In this document: positions 5,803 to 8,931 of the stretch, one piece after another
Position numbering within the stretch: the first letter of the stretch is position 1
How the letters are laid out: each line of letters starts with the position of its first letter
Source: a bacterium
Lineage (GTDB): Bacteria; Patescibacteriota; Patescibacteriia; Patescibacteriales; JAKAJF01
Assembly (NCBI GenBank): GCA_021813875.1
Contig: JAKAJF010000031.1
Location: 1-8,931, forward strand
Length of the DNA: 8,931 bases
Direction: 5' to 3'
The notes under the pieces: generated by a model
The model's database searches: none
The model's input: the letters and a program-made list of their open reading frames with translations, nothing else
Told to the model about the DNA's origin: nothing
Position numbers and translations under genes: made by a program

Positions 5803-7255
5803 GTCTTTTAAAGAAATAATTGATCTTCTCTTTCAGATAACCGAACCCCAGGCGCCGCCGGTTCTCTATCAATTTTTTCATTATTATTTTAGGCGAACTT
5901 AAGACAAAAGCCTTGTGGAGGCGATATTTGGCTTCTTCGACCTCTTTGACAGTCAGATGTTTGGACGCCGCCTGGGCTTTGGCGCCGGTGATGATCTTGC
6001 CCCTGGTGATGGCGTCGATGACGTCTTGGCTGAAGAGATGGTTGTCGAGGCAAGTCTGAAAATTGACCGTCCCCGGGAAGGGCGTATTGCAACCCAAGAA
6101 CAGATAATCCGGCTTGCTCTTCTTGAGAAAAGCGATGGTCTCCTCGACGCTCTCCCTGTCTTCTTCCGGCAAGCCGACGATCAGATAGATCCAGACCCAG
6201 ATGCCGTGTTTCTTGGATAAAGAGATGGCCTTCGAGTTCTGAGCGACCGTAGTTTTTTTGGGGATGCTATCAAGGATCCTCTGGCTGCCGGATTCCACCC
6301 CGAAACCGATCCGCCTGAGGCCCGCTTCCTTCATGCGGACGAGCAGTTCCTCGTCGACGGTATCGGCGCGCGACATGCAGCTCCAACGGAAACGGAGCTT
6401 CCTTCTCCTGACTTCTCCGCAGAAATCCAAGACCCTCTTGTGGTCCAGGGTGAAACAATCATCCCAGAAGGTGATGTGCTTGACCCCATGTTTCTTGATC
6501 AAAATTTCCACTTCATCGGCGATGCGGGAGGCGCTCATCGTCCTGATCCTGCCTCCGTACCCCCTGAAGACGTTGGAGCCGCCGATCAGGCAGAAATTAC
6601 AGCGTCCCGGACAGCCTCTGGAAGTGAATAAGGTCATCCAGGGTCCTTCCCCGAACCAGGACCGGTAATTTTCCACCGGCAGATCCCTGAAGTCAGGAAT
6701 GGGCAACCTTTCCAAATCGGCCAGCCGGTCGCATTCTTCCCTCCGGTTCAGGAAAAATTTTCCCTCTTTCAGATAGGCGAGGCCGCGCCCCGCTTCCCCT
6801 TTCTCTAGGAAGTCGGCCGTCGTCAATTCGGCTTCGCCCAAAATGAGATAATCGACGGCCGCTCCGTCTCGATTGACGAGCCTCAAGATCTTTTCCGGCT
6901 CCGCCGGCGAGAGGATCGGCTCCCAAAGGAGGGTCTTGAGCCCCTGCCTTTTGGCCAGGCGGCCGGCCTCGACGTCATGGAGCAGAGTATCGTCCGCCGC
7001 TTTAATGATGGCGTACTCATAATCCTTATGTTCTTCCACGAATCTTCCGACCGCCCGGTAATCCAGATCGAGCCCGTTGGCGTCCAAGACTTTGACAGTC
7101 GCTCCTGTCTCGCGCCTCAGATACTCGGCCAGGACGGCCCCTTGGTAGAAGGGACTGACTTCCGTCTCTAAGATATCGGCGCTCCGCTCGTCGCGGCGGA
7201 CATTCTTGCCTTCGAAGCGGGGCGGATTGATGATTAGGATCTTATTTTCCTTCAT
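5783..7255 (-). CDS. B12-binding-type radical SAM protein
   Basis: This 490-residue protein has a Rossmann-like N-terminal region (residues 5 to about 150: ILIINPPRF, TVKVLDANG, YLILGEAELT). It resembles the cobalamin-binding domain of class B radical SAM enzymes but lacks a clear DxHxxG cobalamin ligand motif; D58-A-N-G-L-D stands where one might look. After the linker LPIPDFRDLP (184-193), the radical SAM cluster motif is G214-C215-PGR-C219-NF-C222. GFGVESGSQRILD (317-329) and IVGLPEED (359-366) are further core hallmarks. Family members methylate or rearrange unactivated carbons in lipids, cofactors, antibiotics and some peptides. The ATG at 7255 overlaps the ligase gene by 14 bp and the 3' end overlaps the glycosyltransferase by 20 bp. 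Placement suggests glycan or lipid modification, though action on the downstream peptide cannot be excluded. Confidence 0.9.
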   Translation of the reverse strand: MKENKILIINPPRFEGKNVRRDERSADILETEVSPFYQGAVLAEYLRRETGATVKVLDANGLDLDYRAVGRFVEEHKDYEYAIIKAADDTLLHDVEAGRLAKRQGLKTLLWEPILSPAEPEKILRLVNRDGAAVDYLILGEAELTTADFLEKGEAGRGLAYLKEGKFFLNRREECDRLADLERLPIPDFRDLPVENYRSWFGEGPWMTLFTSRGCPGRCNFCLIGGSNVFRGYGGRIRTMSASRIADEVEILIKKHGVKHITFWDDCFTLDHKRVLDFCGEVRRRKLRFRWSCMSRADTVDEELLVRMKEAGLRRIGFGVESGSQRILDSIPKKTTVAQNSKAISLSKKHGIWVWIYLIVGLPEEDRESVEETIAFLKKSKPDYLFLGCNTPFPGTVNFQTCLDNHLFSQDVIDAITRGKIITGAKAQAASKHLTVKEVEEAKYRLHKAFVLSSPKIIMKKLIENRRRLGFGYLKEKINYFFKRHEDPHR

Positions 7256-8931
7256 TGAGATTTTTTAAGAAATCTTGATATTTTTTCTGGCCATCCAGCT
7301 TGATAGCCTCCGAGACATTCTCCCGGGCCTGCTCCTTCTTATCTTCCATCTTGTCCAAGATGGCCAATTGGTAATAAAGCTGGGCGTTCTTGGGATAAAG
7401 ACCGATCAGATGGACAATAGAAGCCTCCAGCTCCTCCAGCCGGCCCAACTTCAACAAAACCTGGTCATAGCGATCCCAAATCCCGAGGTTGTCCGGGTTG
7501 ATCTCCAGTCCTTTCTTCGCCAGGGCATAGGCCGGACCCGGCGCCTCTTTCAAAAGATAGACGTCGATGGCTTTTTCCAAGACCTGGGTCTCTTCGTTGA
7601 TGATGAACTGCTTGTGCTCCAGATTCAAATCCGGATCTTTCAGGTCGGGATAGGAAGCCAGGGCCTGTTCATATTCCGAGAGGGCGGAGTCGTAATCTCT
7701 CCGGTCGAAATAAGAGTTACCCCAATCATATTTGATCAAGGCTATCCCGGGAGCCGCCTGGACCGCCTGCCGATAAAGCCTGTCGGCCTCTCCGAACTCT
7801 TCCGTCTCTCCGGGCTTAGCTCCCGCCTCCAATTTGAGCCGGCCGATCTCCGAAAGGATCTGAGCGATATAAAGCCTGCCTTCCAAGGATAGATCGCGGG
7901 GCGCGGCCCCGGCCGTCTCCTTCAAATATTCCAAAATCTTGATCTTCTCCTCATAAGGCAGGCCCTCCGGCGGCCGCAAAAGGGCGAGTTGGGCGCGGTA
8001 ATAAGGTTCGCGGGGGTGATGGCCGATGGCAGCGTCCAAATTCTCCAGGGCGCCCTTGAAATCCTGCCTGACTTCGGCTTCCATGGCCTTGCGGTAATAA
8101 CGGTCGGCCAAGGTATTTTCAACGTTAACTGACCAGATGAGATAGAGGATGGAAATAAAAAATGAAGGGATCAGGATCAGGCCCAGGATCTTCCTGATCT
8201 GAAACCGGTAATCGCGAAATTCTTCCGGGCCGGAAAGCCTGAAAAGGAGGGCGGCCATCATCCAGAAATAGACGGCGCCGACGATCGTGAAAAAAGTGAA
8301 AAGGATAGAGATATAAAAAGAGGCCAGGCCGAAGGCGAGCGCTCCCGCTATCAGCTTGTCCTCTCGGCTGCCCGAGATAAAGACCAGCCGGGCGGCCCTT
8401 CCCGAAAGGAGTAAGAAGAAGAGCCAGGCGGCCAGGCCGAGGCAGCCGGTAGTCAACAATACGTCCAGCCATTCATCGTGGGCGCGATCAGTATAGCGGT
8501 TGATCTGCTCGTAGATGGCCCAGTCGGGCTGATAATAACGGCTGAAATAATAAGCCTGGTTGTCCAGGCCGTAACCGGCGAGAGGCCGGTTCTTGATCAG
8601 ATCAAGAGCGGCCTGATAATAAAAGAGGCGCGAACTCATGCTGTCCTGATGGATATTGGCCAGGCTCTCGAGCCGCCGAGCCAAAGTTAGGTCCCCGTTT
8701 ACCGGCAGCCGGACGGATTCCTTCTTGTTGAGGAAGACCAGGCCTACTAACCCGAAAGCCACCAACAGGAGAAAAACCGAAAAGATCTTCTTGTTCTTCT
8801 TGAAGGAATAAATAAGAACCGACCCCAGCATGGCTAGAAAAAGGCCGACCCAGGCGCCGCGGCTATAAGTAAAGACCAGGGCGGCAGATTGGGCCAAGAG
8901 AAAGAGGGAAAATAGCAATCTCGGCCAAAAT
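7242..8931 (-). CDS. O-antigen ligase/polymerase-like membrane protein with C-terminal TPR region (5' end beyond window)
   Basis: The frame is open to the right edge, so the N-terminus is missing; a TTG at 8918 is probably internal. Numbering visible residues from there (558 residues), a helix leads into TYSRGAW (17-23), the signature of the Wzy_C/WaaL family. A large extracytoplasmic loop follows, with NRPLAGYGLDN (110-120) and then RAHDEWLDVLLTTGCLGL (145-162), which corresponds to the conserved His-containing segment of these enzymes. About four to five more membrane helices run to residue 262. From about 268 to 550 the protein is helical with TPR-like units, clearest at 269-300, 395-425, 465-495 and 512-545. 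Enzymes of this family join or polymerise lipid-linked glycans at the outer face of the membrane, and some O-glycosylate pilins or other proteins. The acceptor here is unknown. It is the first visible gene of the minus-strand run. Confidence 0.88.
   Translation of the reverse strand, partial: FWPRLLFSLFLLAQSAALVFTYSRGAWVGLFLAMLGSVLIYSFKKNKKIFSVFLLLVAFGLVGLVFLNKKESVRLPVNGDLTLARRLESLANIHQDSMSSRLFYYQAALDLIKNRPLAGYGLDNQAYYFSRYYQPDWAIYEQINRYTDRAHDEWLDVLLTTGCLGLAAWLFFLLLSGRAARLVFISGSREDKLIAGALAFGLASFYISILFTFFTIVGAVYFWMMAALLFRLSGPEEFRDYRFQIRKILGLILIPSFFISILYLIWSVNVENTLADRYYRKAMEAEVRQDFKGALENLDAAIGHHPREPYYRAQLALLRPPEGLPYEEKIKILEYLKETAGAAPRDLSLEGRLYIAQILSEIGRLKLEAGAKPGETEEFGEADRLYRQAVQAAPGIALIKYDWGNSYFDRRDYDSALSEYEQALASYPDLKDPDLNLEHKQFIINEETQVLEKAIDVYLLKEAPGPAYALAKKGLEINPDNLGIWDRYDQVLLKLGRLEELEASIVHLIGLYPKNAQLYYQLAILDKMEDKKEQARENVSEAIKLDGQKKYQDFLKNLNEGK

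Overview
The window is a gene-dense bacterial segment of roughly even base composition. Eight genes run on the minus strand (8931 down to 606) with junctions between a 20-bp overlap and a 5-bp gap. They converge on a ninth, plus-strand gene (1..609), and the two converging genes overlap by 4 bp at their stop codons. No rRNA, tRNA, CRISPR array or transposase was seen, and no non-coding stretch exceeds about 5 bp. All nine visible stops are TAA or TAG. The organism cannot be named from this. An uncultivated bacterium, possibly a Patescibacteria/CPR lineage, is my best guess: it rests on compactness, a Cys-pair-rich surface protein of a style I associate with that group, and an O-antigen-ligase/TPR fusion. 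Other uncultured lineages remain possible.

Upstream half (8931 to 4642, minus): a 5'-truncated O-antigen ligase/polymerase-like membrane protein with a C-terminal TPR region, a B12-binding-type radical SAM protein, and a GT4-type glycosyltransferase. This looks like the end of a surface-polysaccharide locus. It is followed by a prepilin peptidase (4637 to 3822).

Downstream half (3816 to 606, minus): this is the most interesting part. A membrane-anchored protein with ten cysteines (3816..3070) is followed 1 bp later by a 91-residue peptide (3068..2793). The peptide's C-terminus is eleven consecutive His-Xaa-Ser triplets ending in Arg-Trp. Two bp later comes a 444-residue radical SAM/SPASM protein, which overlaps a second, 288-residue radical SAM protein. 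A repeat peptide beside a pair of radical SAM enzymes is the hallmark of the predicted His-Xaa-Ser (Hxs) class of ribosomally made, post-translationally modified peptides (RiPPs). The convergent plus-strand gene is the C-terminal part of another radical SAM protein, giving four radical SAM enzymes in under 9 kb.

Working model (inference): the two enzymes act on the His-Xaa-Ser array of the precursor, perhaps forming three-residue His-to-Ser cyclophanes. The peptide also carries a hydrophobic segment and an Ala-Gln-Ala motif just before the array, so the product may be exported and released, or tethered, at the cell surface next to the Cys-rich protein. No HxsD-like gene was recognised, so this may be a variant of the known system.
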